A stretch of 64,000 nt of DNA from Gemmatales bacterium (lineage in GTDB: Bacteria; Planctomycetota; Planctomycetia; Gemmatales; HRBIN36): the NCBI GenBank assembly GCA_025060195.1, contig JANXCQ010000008.1:1-64000 (forward strand). The letters are read 5' to 3'. The notes under the pieces are model-generated. The model was not told the DNA's origin and did no database searches. It was given only the letters and a program-made list of their open reading frames with translations. The first letter of the stretch is position 1. Each line of letters opens with the position of its first letter. A program made the translations under genes and the position numbers. Below are positions 31,383 to 41,086 of the stretch, piece by piece.

Positions 31383-33635
31383 CTAAGATGACGACATAGC
31401 GGGGCCATCGAGATGGGGCGCGGAGATGCTGGTATTTATACTAAGCTTGGCCCCTAAGCTCCTGAGAGTTTCTATCAGTTTTTCGAGTGTATGACCGTGA
31501 ATTGCTAAGGTGGTTGGGCCCAGTTTCCGAGCAACATAAGGGGCAGTCTCGGGCCACTGGCACAGCCCGTTAGCAATTGCTTCAGACCCCGTCTCGAGTA
31601 TATAAGTGTGAGTTACCTTCAGCTCAATATGCGGCAGACTGATCAGTGAGATTACAGTGTCTGGGGCGGAAGTGCCGCAACGCAAAAGGAACCATTCTTG
31701 CAAACGTAACGCAGTCCATCCTTGCTGCCGTGCCCGTTGCAGCGAGTTTGGAGTAATCCGATAACGTGCAATCTGGCGCACCGAGTCTATATAAACCTGC
31801 TCAGCCAGTTGCAGCAACTCGGCCTCTAACAAGAGGTTAGCTTGATTGAGGGGGACTTCCAGGGTAACGCCGTCTGATAAGACACGGATTTGGGAAACAG
31901 TTGGCCGCAGGTAGTCCAAACTAGCTGTCACCCGCAAATGGCTATAGTCTATAGCATGAGATGGCTCGATGAGTAAAAATCGATCTCCGATTTTTACTCC
32001 ACTAATCCCGCGGCACAGAGCGGCTTCCCGGTGCTGGGCGCTTTCAAACTCCAGCAGCGTGCCGCGATGATAAACGGTGAGACGTTGCTGTTGCTGCGCT
32101 GAAGTGCCAATCAGGCTTCGCACAGTATCGGGCAGGGGTCGGCTGGAACGTTGCTCCAGCCAGTTGAGCAATTCGCTAGGTTGCCAGCCGGCCTGCAAAG
32201 CCTGGTGTACCATGGAATTATCTATTTCAAGCGTGGCCACCGGACTAATTGTCTTCCAACGAGCTATAGTGCTAAGATCAAGAATATCCTTCGGCGTAAG
32301 AGCTTGGCGATAGGCAATAATTTCCAGATTAGGGAGTACTAGGATATTCGATTGACTTAGTGAATCAAGACTGTAAGGTTGCTGCGAGAATAATGCGCGG
32401 CCTAATGGAGCGAGGCGAAGCAAAGTATGTTCTTCGTTCCAATGCAGGAAACCGAGTGCCCACATGATCCCTAAACAAGCAGACAAAGTGTGAACCGGTA
32501 TAAGCCGAGCGAGTTCGTCAGATTGGATTAGATTAACATCGTAGATTTCATTCGTTTGAACGCACGATGAGAGTTGCCGTAAGGAAATTCCCGCATTTTC
32601 AGGAAGCTGGACCAATATATAGGCGGTGTAGAGACAGGTGAATAACTGTAAAGCCAGAGCAGTGTGGTCAAGTTTGCCAAGGTCTATGGGTGTACTTAGG
32701 GGAGCATAGATATCTAGGAGGTTGTAGAGTAACCAGGCATTCCATACTTTCAGGCAGGCTTCCAACTTAGAGGCAGGAAGGGAACTGGTGCATGGCGCCG
32801 CATACAACGTCCAAGACGTGTAATGAACTTTAAGCAGTCCTAAGAGAGAAGCGAGCGCCACCCAGATGCGTGGATGCACTTGACAGTCAGGTATAGGACA
32901 GTGCCATGGTTCCAATTGCTCGCAGAGTTGTTGACCGTGTTTCTTGTAGGCTTGGCCAGTGCGTTTGATTCTAATGGGGGATTGCAACGCTACTTGTCTT
33001 ACTTTGGTTAATTGAATAAACGCGTCCAGGCCATCGGTTTCCTGGAAACGGTCGGGAAAAGGAACACCATGTAACTTAGTAGAAGCTGCTATATTCCAGG
33101 CTAAGTCAGTTAGATTAGGGTCAACGTAATAATACTTAGTAGCCGGTTGGCTTACATAGTTATTAGAATATTCGATACAGGGTATTAAGTCGATCAAAGA
33201 CTCTTTCTTGGCCTGTCGCGTGCGTAATCGCAGAAAATTCCAGGTCTGCCGGAGCATAACTTGTATGAGCCTTTCTGGTATGAGAGGATAAACGAGCAAT
33301 CGAAGCCAAGAGAAACGGAGCAATTGATACGGCTGTTGCCGGTGTATAGATTTCAGGGCGCGACTGAGAAGTGTTTTGTTGTCCCAGAGATTGAGTATCT
33401 GAGAGTCACAGGAGGAGGCCAACTGCGGATGACGGCGGGAGGACGCCCAAGCTGACCAAGCCTCCACGAGAGCTTGACACTGGTGGGGACCGAGACGCTC
33501 TAGGACACTGGGCCAATTGATCGGCGCGGGCAAGGAGATTTCCGACAACTGCCGAAGTCCATGCTGGAGGCAGTACTCACTAAATAGCTGGAGGGACAAG
33601 TTCGAAGTGGACGAGGCCTCGCGTGATAGGGCCAT
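31383..33635 (-). CDS. Large XPB/Ssl2-associated (helicase-associated domain) protein
   Basis: 750 aa, no helicase motifs; layout resembles the helicase-associated proteins found next to XPB in other bacteria; C-terminal segment resembles the XPB N-terminal domain. Confidence 0.55.
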   Translation of the reverse strand: MALSREASSTSNLSLQLFSEYCLQHGLRQLSEISLPAPINWPSVLERLGPHQCQALVEAWSAWASSRRHPQLASSCDSQILNLWDNKTLLSRALKSIHRQQPYQLLRFSWLRLLVYPLIPERLIQVMLRQTWNFLRLRTRQAKKESLIDLIPCIEYSNNYVSQPATKYYYVDPNLTDLAWNIAASTKLHGVPFPDRFQETDGLDAFIQLTKVRQVALQSPIRIKRTGQAYKKHGQQLCEQLEPWHCPIPDCQVHPRIWVALASLLGLLKVHYTSWTLYAAPCTSSLPASKLEACLKVWNAWLLYNLLDIYAPLSTPIDLGKLDHTALALQLFTCLYTAYILVQLPENAGISLRQLSSCVQTNEIYDVNLIQSDELARLIPVHTLSACLGIMWALGFLHWNEEHTLLRLAPLGRALFSQQPYSLDSLSQSNILVLPNLEIIAYRQALTPKDILDLSTIARWKTISPVATLEIDNSMVHQALQAGWQPSELLNWLEQRSSRPLPDTVRSLIGTSAQQQQRLTVYHRGTLLEFESAQHREAALCRGISGVKIGDRFLLIEPSHAIDYSHLRVTASLDYLRPTVSQIRVLSDGVTLEVPLNQANLLLEAELLQLAEQVYIDSVRQIARYRITPNSLQRARQQGWTALRLQEWFLLRCGTSAPDTVISLISLPHIELKVTHTYILETGSEAIANGLCQWPETAPYVARKLGPTTLAIHGHTLEKLIETLRSLGAKLSINTSISAPHLDGPAMSSS

Positions 33636-33638
33636 GGC

Positions 33639-33923
33639 TTATTGCTCTGCCGAACCAGTGGCTGCGCCCCTGAGCTCATCGACTGGAGAGACCACTCGAG
33701 GCAAATACCCGGCTTCTCTCAGGGCCTTAATCAGGTCGCCGACCTTCTGAGGAATGACCAACAGGGCATTATCGGCTAGCCGTAGGGCCAAATAGGGAGC
33801 TACCTTAGGCGAGCGCAACAATTCCGTGGCTAGATAAGCATCTTCCGCCACTACTATTTCCACGTTGCGATGGATACGCACTGGAATGCGCGATTGGGAC
33901 CTCTCCGAAGCACTGGGCATCAT
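33639..33923 (-). CDS. Small stand-alone XPB N-terminal-domain-like protein
   Basis: 94 aa VRIHRNVEIVVAEDAYLATELLRSPKVAPYLALRLADNALLVIPQKVGDLIKALREAGYLPR; resembles residues just upstream of the helicase core in the adjacent XPB; 4-nt overlap with XPB. Confidence 0.6.
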   Translation of the reverse strand: MMPSASERSQSRIPVRIHRNVEIVVAEDAYLATELLRSPKVAPYLALRLADNALLVIPQKVGDLIKALREAGYLPRVVSPVDELRGAATGSAEQ

Positions 33924-35635
33924 GCAGCGCCGACTCCTACGATGCTATGATTTGGACTTGAGAGTTCATCGGCATCCAAAATTTGATAAGTGTATCCTTG
34001 TTCAGTTAGAAAGAGTTGGCGATGCTGGGCAAATTCCATTTCTTTCGTATCGCGAGTTACTAAAGTATAGAAGCGTGCGCGGATTCCGTTGGGTTTGGGT
34101 CGGAGAATACGGCCGAGCCGTTGGGCTTCTTCTTGTCGCGAGCCGAAGGTGCCGCTCACCTGAATCAATACATTTGCGTCGGGCAGGTCAATGGCGAAAT
34201 TGCCCACCTTGGATAACACTAACCGTGGGAGTTTTCCCTCTCGAAAGGCTTGATAGAGCCGTTCACGTTCCGCGGTTGGTGTGCTGCCGGTGATGAGCGG
34301 TATGCGGAAGCGGTCGCGGATTTGCCGCAGTTGGCTCAGATATTGGCCAATGATAAGAACTTGATCCCCAGCATGGCGCTCTAAGAGCTTAGCAATGATA
34401 TCTAACTTAGCGGGGTTTTCGCTGGCGAGTCGGTATTTGTGGCGCGGTTCGGCCAGGGCGTATTCCATACGCCAATCTTCCACTAGCCGCACGCGGATTT
34501 CATAACACTGCGCTTCGGCAATCCAACCCTGGGTTTCCAGTTCGCGCCAAGGGACATCATACTTCTTAGGGCCTATTAACGAAAAAACATCGGCCTCGCG
34601 GCCGTCTTCGCGGACTAAAGTAGCAGTCAGGCCCAGTCGACGACGAGCCTGGATTTGGGCTGTGATCCGAAATACCGGAGCAGGAAGTAAGTGGACTTCG
34701 TCATAAATAATCAGGCCCCAGTCTTGCTGGTCAAAAATGCGGAAATGTGGGAATTCCTCGCTTTTTTCAGGACGATAAGTCAGGATGTTATAAGTGGCGA
34801 GCGTGACGGGGCCTAATTTCTTTGATTCGCCTGTATACTCGGCAATTTCCTGATCCGTAAGAGAAGTTTTATCTAACAATTCGCGACGCCATTGCTTCAC
34901 GGCGGAGATGCTGGTGGTCAGGACTAAGGTTTGGCGTTGGAGAAGTGCCATTACGGCTAATCCGACTATGGTCTTACCAGCTCCGCATGGCAGAACAATC
35001 ACGCCGCTACCGCCTCGCACGTCGCCGCCGGCGTAGAAAATCTCTGCGGCCTGTTTCTGGTAGGGCCGTAGTTGAAACGGGCGACCACTAAGTGTAGTTT
35101 CACGTAAGCGAATGTCTAAGAACGCGCCGGGGGTATATCCTGCTAAGTCCTCGGCTGGATAGCCGACGCTAATCAGCGCTTGTTTGATAAGCCCGCGATG
35201 CGCTGTGGGAACGCGAAACTCGTTAGCGGTTAATCGTTCTCCCAGGTATTGCCGCACCGCGGGATGACGCGCTAACTCTTCTAGTAACGGTCGGTCTGGA
35301 CAAACTAATCTCAGGCCCTGTTCGTCTTTTTCCAAGCGAACGCGGCCATAGCGGCTGACGATGTCTGGGATGTCGCGAATGATGTTGGCAGGAACGGGGT
35401 ACTTGCTATAGCGTTGCAGCACGTCGAGCATGGCTTGGGCCGTCATGCCCGCGGCCGCGGCGTTCCATAGCGAAAGTTCCGTCAACCGGTACGTGTGAAT
35501 GTGTTCGGGGCTGCGGATGAGTTCCGCAAAAGGGGCGAGGGCGTCCCGCACTTCGGGGTACAGAGGGTTGTCCACCTCGAGTAGCAGCGTGCGGTCGCTC
35601 TGCACGACCAGAGGGTTGTTGAGGTTGGTACCCAT
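33920..35635 (-). CDS. XPB/Ssl2-family DNA repair helicase (SF2)
   Basis: VLPCGAGKTIVGLAVM Walker A, IYDEVHLLP DEVH box, TATLVREDG; RLGRILRPK motif VI. Confidence 0.93.
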   Translation of the reverse strand: MGTNLNNPLVVQSDRTLLLEVDNPLYPEVRDALAPFAELIRSPEHIHTYRLTELSLWNAAAAGMTAQAMLDVLQRYSKYPVPANIIRDIPDIVSRYGRVRLEKDEQGLRLVCPDRPLLEELARHPAVRQYLGERLTANEFRVPTAHRGLIKQALISVGYPAEDLAGYTPGAFLDIRLRETTLSGRPFQLRPYQKQAAEIFYAGGDVRGGSGVIVLPCGAGKTIVGLAVMALLQRQTLVLTTSISAVKQWRRELLDKTSLTDQEIAEYTGESKKLGPVTLATYNILTYRPEKSEEFPHFRIFDQQDWGLIIYDEVHLLPAPVFRITAQIQARRRLGLTATLVREDGREADVFSLIGPKKYDVPWRELETQGWIAEAQCYEIRVRLVEDWRMEYALAEPRHKYRLASENPAKLDIIAKLLERHAGDQVLIIGQYLSQLRQIRDRFRIPLITGSTPTAERERLYQAFREGKLPRLVLSKVGNFAIDLPDANVLIQVSGTFGSRQEEAQRLGRILRPKPNGIRARFYTLVTRDTKEMEFAQHRQLFLTEQGYTYQILDADELSSPNHSIVGVGAA

Positions 35636-36009
35636 AGTGTCCTCGCAAATTCGGACAATTCGGAACATTCTATCTTAGCAAACAGCTACGACGTTTACAA
35701 TTTCGCCTCAGGCGGCTTGGTCGCGAGTTTTTCAGTAGCAAGGCACTGAAATAAGAACGCCCTTCATGGGCGGGAAACAGATGAGCCAGTCTTTCAGCCC
35801 TGTAGGAGCGATAAGGTCACGCAGCTGGAGCGATAACTTGGCCTGATGGAGCGGAAACCTTAGAAGTCCATCTCGGGCTTCAGCTCCCTGCGAGTCGAAT
35901 GGCGTTTCTCGCCGCGCAAGTTTCAGTGTGTATATTAACACTGCGGCGGCGTCGGCAGGGTGAGACGCGCAGTAGCCGAGAGTTATTAGGCAGAAGGGGA
36001 GGTCGGTCC

Positions 36010-37560
36010 ATGGCGCGGATGGAAAGCAGTCGGGGTTTGACGGCGTGGACGAGGCGGGAGTTTCTGGGACAAGCGGCCGCGGGTAGCCTGGTGGGAATGA
36101 CCTTCCTGCATCGGTTGCCGAGTGTTGCTGCGGCGCAGACGCAGGTGGCGCGGCTCATGGTGCAGTATCCTCAAGAAATTGAGCCGCTGGTTCGGCTTAT
36201 CGAGGAAACGCCGCGCGAGCGCTTATTGGAGGCAGTTGCGCAGCGCATTCGCGCAGGCACGAGTTACCAGCAGCTCCTGGCTGCGTTGATGTTAGCTGGA
36301 GTGCGGGGCATCCAACCGCGCCCTGTGGGATTCAAATTCCACGCGGTGCTGGTGGTCAATTCCGCTCATTTGGCGGCGATAGCGGCAGCAGACCGTGATC
36401 GCTGGCTCCCGCTGTTCTGGGCGTTGGATTATTTCAAGACGGCTCAGGAACGTAACCGCGTCGAGGGGGATTGGCGGTTACCACCACCGGCCGAGGACCA
36501 TCTACCTGCGCCGACCCGAGCAAAGGCCGAGTTTCTGGAGGCCATGGAGGCGTGGGACGAGGAACGGGCCGATCGCGCTATTACCGCGTTAGCTCGTAGT
36601 GCGGGACAGGCGGAGATTAGCGAATGTTTCTGGCGTTTGGCGGTACGGGATTTCCGCGACATCGGGCACAAGATTATCTACGCCGCGAATGCCTGGCGAA
36701 CCTTGCAGGTGATCGGCTGGCGCTGTGCCGAGCCGGTGCTGCGTTCGTTGGCCTATGCGTTGCTTGACCGCGGGCGGGATGGTGGAAATCCAGCCCAAAA
36801 TGATTTTCCCGCAGATCGCCCGGGCCGAGCTAATTGGAAACGAATCCGCGAAATTCGCGACGGTTGGCATACAGGCAAAGCGGATGCGAAAGCGGCGGCC
36901 GAACTGGTGGAGGCGCTTCGTACGGCCAGTCCCGATGAGGCCAGTGCTCAGGTGGTGCGCTTGCTCAACGCGGGAGTGAGTCCGCAGTCGGTCTATGACG
37001 GTTTGTTCCTAGCTGCAGGGGAATGGCTGGCGCGTCAGCCGGGAATCGTCGGCTTGCATTGTGTTACCATGACCAATGCCATGCACTTCGCGTTTCAGAA
37101 TAGTGGTGTGGATGAACATCGGCGTTACATTTTGCTCCAGAATGCTGCTTTCCTGGCGATGTTCCGCGATACCATGCGGCAACGGGGTAAGCTCAATGAA
37201 ACCTTGCGTCTGGATCAATTGGAGCCTGCGCCATCTGAAAAAACAGGCTCGGCCGCAGTTGAGGAGATTTTCGACCTGGTGGGTAGGGATACGCTCCTGG
37301 CAGCGCGAAAGACACTTGCGGCGTTGCAACAAGGGACAGTCGATCCTGCGGCGCTGATGGCCGAAGCGCGACGGTTGATTTTCGCCAAGGGCTTTGATTC
37401 CCACGATTATAAGTTCAGCTCTGCTGCCTTGGAGGACTTTTATCATACGAGTCCGGCCTGGCGAAACCGTTTCTTAGCCGCGGCTATGTTCAACCTCAAA
37501 GGTACGAGCCATCGGGATAACCAACTCATTCAGCGGGCTAGAGCCGCATTGGGTGCATAA
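36010..37560 (+). CDS. Tat-exported hypothetical protein
   Basis: TRREFLGQAAAGSLVGMTFLHRLPSVAAA twin-arginine signal; long ORF; ATG at 36010. Confidence 0.7.
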   Translation: MARMESSRGLTAWTRREFLGQAAAGSLVGMTFLHRLPSVAAAQTQVARLMVQYPQEIEPLVRLIEETPRERLLEAVAQRIRAGTSYQQLLAALMLAGVRGIQPRPVGFKFHAVLVVNSAHLAAIAAADRDRWLPLFWALDYFKTAQERNRVEGDWRLPPPAEDHLPAPTRAKAEFLEAMEAWDEERADRAITALARSAGQAEISECFWRLAVRDFRDIGHKIIYAANAWRTLQVIGWRCAEPVLRSLAYALLDRGRDGGNPAQNDFPADRPGRANWKRIREIRDGWHTGKADAKAAAELVEALRTASPDEASAQVVRLLNAGVSPQSVYDGLFLAAGEWLARQPGIVGLHCVTMTNAMHFAFQNSGVDEHRRYILLQNAAFLAMFRDTMRQRGKLNETLRLDQLEPAPSEKTGSAAVEEIFDLVGRDTLLAARKTLAALQQGTVDPAALMAEARRLIFAKGFDSHDYKFSSAALEDFYHTSPAWRNRFLAAAMFNLKGTSHRDNQLIQRARAALGA

Positions 37561-37597
37561 CCGAGAGGGTGGCGCGGGCCGAGAGTATAACTTGCTA

Positions 37598-37912
37598 CTA
37601 AAACTCTAACGTTTCTGGCCAAGCCGCGGGGACGACGAAAATCTTGCCGTCGCCAATTCTTCCGGTGCGTGCCGCCCGCATAATGCGTTGTACCGCTTCT
37701 TCGGCCAAGTCGTCGTGGACCCAGAGGATAATCTCAACTTTAGGCAGGAATGCCCCTTCATATTCGCTGCCGAGATATTTGCCTAGGTAACTCTTTTGGC
37801 GACCAAAACCTTTCACTTCGCGGATGATACAATCTTCAATCTCCAGGTCAGCAATGGCGTCAATCACTGCCTGGGCTTTGAAGGGCTTGACCACAACTAT
37901 GAGCTGGCGCAT
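37598..37912 (-). CDS. PII-family nitrogen regulatory protein
   Basis: VVVKPFKAQAVIDAI, GFGRQKSYLGKYLGSEYEGAFLPKVEI T-loop, RTGRIGDGKIFV B-loop. Confidence 0.9.
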   Translation of the reverse strand: MRQLIVVVKPFKAQAVIDAIADLEIEDCIIREVKGFGRQKSYLGKYLGSEYEGAFLPKVEIILWVHDDLAEEAVQRIMRAARTGRIGDGKIFVVPAAWPETLEF

Positions 37913-37960
37913 TAGTTTGCTCTCAAAGGAATCGGTATAGGCATGATTTCGACTCCTAAA

Positions 37961-38713
37961 TTAGTACCAACCGCCGCTCACTGGCAACACTTGGCCCGTG
38001 ATGTAGCTGGCAGCGGGCGAGGCCAAAAATAGGACGGCCTGAGCGACATCTGTGGTTTCGGCCAAGCGTCCCAGGGGGATTTGTTTTTCGTATTCGGCCA
38101 GGACCTCGGGGCGAATTCCCTGGAGCATGGCCGTGCGCATCAGGCCTGGTGCTATCGCGTTGACTGTGATATGACGCCGCGCCAACTCTTTTGCCAGGAC
38201 TTTCGTGAGAGCAATAACTCCCGCTTTGGCTGCGGCATAGTTAGCTTGACCGTGAAAACACGCCCAGGCGGATATCGAGGCAATGTTGATAATGCGCCCG
38301 CCATCGCGGAGGATATTGAGCGCGTACTTGCAGCAATAAAACACGCCGTGGAGGTTAGTATCCAAAACGCTATGCCAGTCGTCTAACGTCATGTTTTTAA
38401 CTGTGCGGTCGCGACAGATGCCCGCATTATTGACAAGAATGTCCAAGCCGCCCATGTCGGAGGCGACTTGTTGCATCATACGTTCCACGGCCTGCGGTTG
38501 ACGAACATCCGCTTCGATAACGAGCATGCGGCCAGCTGAGCGACGAAGTTGCTCAGCGAGATGCTCGGCGTCGCGTTGATTTTGGCCATCGGGATCGGCA
38601 AAGTAGTTGATAACACAATCGGCACCAGCTTGGGCAAACTCTTCAACCAGGGTTCGCCCGAGCCCGCGCGAACTACCTGTGACTAACACTACTTTCCCGC
38701 GAAAATCCCACAT
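37961..38713 (-). CDS. fabG: 3-oxoacyl-ACP reductase-like SDR
   Basis: VTGSSRGLGRTL, NNAGICRDRTVKNM, YAAAKAGVIALTK, ITGQVLPVSGGWY. Confidence 0.85.
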   Translation of the reverse strand: MWDFRGKVVLVTGSSRGLGRTLVEEFAQAGADCVINYFADPDGQNQRDAEHLAEQLRRSAGRMLVIEADVRQPQAVERMMQQVASDMGGLDILVNNAGICRDRTVKNMTLDDWHSVLDTNLHGVFYCCKYALNILRDGGRIINIASISAWACFHGQANYAAAKAGVIALTKVLAKELARRHITVNAIAPGLMRTAMLQGIRPEVLAEYEKQIPLGRLAETTDVAQAVLFLASPAASYITGQVLPVSGGWY

Positions 38714-38798
38714 CCCTGCCTAAATCTGGTATCGCCAGAGATGCGTGTGGTAATTGCCGTCGTGCGAGTTGGTTGACCGACGATTGGGGCTGTCTAGG

Positions 38799-38993
38799 TC
38801 AGTTATCTAAGTCGAGGGGAGGCCATTGACGGCGAATGCCTTCGTCTTCGATTTTGCGCAGCTGGCGATCAGTGATGCGATGCTTTTCCATGATAATTTG
38901 ACGCGACTTGCGTACGTCCTGAATCGAGTCCTGAATCTCGACCAATTCGCGGAAAATCTCCTTACGTTGAGCTACGGTTAGGCGCTTGGCTAC
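38799..38993 (-). CDS. Small basic/charged hypothetical protein
   Basis: MVAKRLTVAQRKEIFRELVEIQDSIQDVRKSRQIIMEKHRITDRQLRKIEDEGIRRQWPPL; compact helical, HTH-like pattern. Confidence 0.55.
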   Translation of the reverse strand, partial: VAKRLTVAQRKEIFRELVEIQDSIQDVRKSRQIIMEKHRITDRQLRKIEDEGIRRQWPPLDLDN

Positions 38994-39112
38994 CATGACT
39001 CGACTCTCCTCTGTTGGCCGGCCCCGGTGCAGACGGTTTGTCACTGGCGTCCTATCCATAATACGCAACCAACTTTACCAAAGTTGGCAGATTCTTCTTT
39101 CTGCGGCTAACT

Positions 39113-39313
39113 TTACCACCAACGTGGCGCTATTTCCGCTAAGATCCATAGAATGAGAAATACTGGCGCCATGAACATGAGCACCATATATAGCGCCCAC
39201 CGGAACGTCGAACGAAGGATAGTCGGCCAGTCGTCGCTGCGCACAGCAGAATAGACCAGGCTGATTAAGATGAGCAGAATCGGCAAATGCCAATAGATAC
39301 TGGCGTTGAGCAT
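39113..39313 (-). CDS. Small membrane protein
   Basis: 66 aa with two TM segments, adjacent to the next minus-strand membrane gene. Confidence 0.5.
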   Translation of the reverse strand: MLNASIYWHLPILLILISLVYSAVRSDDWPTILRSTFRWALYMVLMFMAPVFLILWILAEIAPRWW

Positions 39314-39330
39314 GTCTGATTAGGGCTCTG

Positions 39331-40005
39331 TCAGGACGAGGCTTCGCTGCTGCTCGTGGGATTGGTCGAGGTCTGACCGCGATGAGTGATACGCTCGAAC
39401 GGTCCGGCGTAGGCCTCGTAGATGACTAGTAGATTGAGCACACCAGCGAGCATAGTATAGAGTAAACCGAGGTCCCACCGTTTGCCCATATCCGGGCGTA
39501 ACTGGATGCGATTTAGTTCGCGGTGAAACTCTTTGATCTTCATTTCGCGCTCCCAACGTCCCACCGCGGGCCCTGCAGCACCAGGGGAAGGTTGATAGCC
39601 AGCGAAGAGTTGACTTTCTGGGTAACAATAGTTCCAGACCGCCGGCCAGGCGCTCACCCCCATCCAAAATTGCAAGGCGTAGGCGGGACGCCAATACACG
39701 TTGGCCAGCCAGTCGGGTAATCGAATATTCGACACGCGAAACTCCTCGCCTAGGGATTGCTGATACTGGGGCAGGAAGACGTTTTTCCACTGTCCCAGCG
39801 CTTGGCCGTAAAAAAACATGCCGTGCAGCACCACGAAAAAGACGAGGCCTTTGAGCAGCCGACCTGGCATATGCCAGCGCCAGCCTTGCCAAATCTGACC
39901 CAGACCAGGTACGGCGAAGCTCAGTATCCCTGCCCAGAGATCCGGATAGCGTTCCCGTTGAGGCGCGGAGGCTAACTTCCCCTCTGCCATGCTCGGTTCC
40001 ACCAT
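39331..40005 (-). CDS. Membrane protein, DUF6677-like
   Basis: YPDLWAGILSFAVPGLGQIWQGWRWHMPGRLLKGLVFFVVLHGMFFYGQALGQW. Confidence 0.6.
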   Translation of the reverse strand: MVEPSMAEGKLASAPQRERYPDLWAGILSFAVPGLGQIWQGWRWHMPGRLLKGLVFFVVLHGMFFYGQALGQWKNVFLPQYQQSLGEEFRVSNIRLPDWLANVYWRPAYALQFWMGVSAWPAVWNYCYPESQLFAGYQPSPGAAGPAVGRWEREMKIKEFHRELNRIQLRPDMGKRWDLGLLYTMLAGVLNLLVIYEAYAGPFERITHRGQTSTNPTSSSEASS

Positions 40006-40091
40006 GTACCTCGTTAAATCTTGCTACCATATCATAACGACTTTGACCAAGGAACGCCAACGTAATGAATGGCTTCGCTACGACTCGGACT

Positions 40092-40979
40092 TTACCAATG
40101 CCAACTGAGCCAGACGCCTAACCACAGCGCCGCTGATCCTAGTAGCAACAAGATTCCGATCCAGCCGAGCCAATTCAGCAGCGTGGGCGCCTGTTCCCCA
40201 AGTAGCAGGGTTTGCCAGAGCGTGGCGGTTGCCCACCGAAGCCAGCGGTACCCCTCCTGGGTCGGTGGCTCATCTTCATCAAGACTCACCTTAGCGGTGT
40301 CGCTGGGACTTTGCGCTGGTTCTGATGGTGTAACAGGCACTGAGTTCGTATCCTCACGTAACAACCAGGCCGGGCCTTTGTCGGGTAGGCTTACCGCTTG
40401 GGAAACGGAGTTGTCAGAAGGCGAGGAGAGTGCGGGCGTTTTAGATGTAGCCGAAGATGTTTTTTCGACGAGCTTTGCCTCAGCTTGGGGCGTTCGGGTT
40501 GGGAGTGTTCTGGGATCGTCCGAGGCTTGCGCAATAGTGCTAAGAGATTCACCACCAGTAATGCCGGCGCTATGCGTCGCCGCGAACGGGCTTGCAGAAG
40601 GTTTGGCTAAGTCGTTCGGCTCCTTCTGAGAACGTGGTGCTTGGCCTCCACTTTCCATTTTGGCTTGCTCAGAAGTAGCAACAAACTTTGCCTCATGCAG
40701 TGCAGTTTGGGAGTGAACTGACGGAGACGGTAAAATTGCTGCACCCAGGTCTTGCGCAGAACTGTCCCCGAAGGAGCCTGACTTAACAGGCCCCGCGGCG
40801 TCTAGGGCTCGCGTTGGGGATTCTGAAGACTCAGCATCGGGCGAAGGGGCTTCTGGCACATTCAACGGTGGCAAGGCTAACATGCGCTCCAACAACGCGT
40901 CCAGTTCCTCTAACTGTCGGCGCGTGCGTTCGCCTAGGGTGCGCCAATCAGTGACGGGTCCAGTCTTGCCCGTGCTCAT
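40092..40979 (-). CDS. Ser/Ala/Pro-rich protein with C-terminal membrane segment
   Basis: Low-complexity middle; C-terminal WLGWIGILLLLGSAALWLGVWLSW. Confidence 0.5.
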   Translation of the reverse strand: MSTGKTGPVTDWRTLGERTRRQLEELDALLERMLALPPLNVPEAPSPDAESSESPTRALDAAGPVKSGSFGDSSAQDLGAAILPSPSVHSQTALHEAKFVATSEQAKMESGGQAPRSQKEPNDLAKPSASPFAATHSAGITGGESLSTIAQASDDPRTLPTRTPQAEAKLVEKTSSATSKTPALSSPSDNSVSQAVSLPDKGPAWLLREDTNSVPVTPSEPAQSPSDTAKVSLDEDEPPTQEGYRWLRWATATLWQTLLLGEQAPTLLNWLGWIGILLLLGSAALWLGVWLSWHW

Positions 40980-41086
40980 GATTTTCTCTCCATGCCGGGC
41001 TTGTAGAGCAGCTCAAGAGCGATCGTGTGCCCCTATTACCCCGAGCGGCTCAGGTGCTGGCAGTAGCTCAAGCAAGGGTCAAAGTC

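Noticed and set aside
39320-40060. 246-aa minus-strand ORF
   Set aside because: Overlaps 39331..40005 in another frame; the latter has clear membrane-protein pattern, this one is Arg/Ser-rich with no domain.
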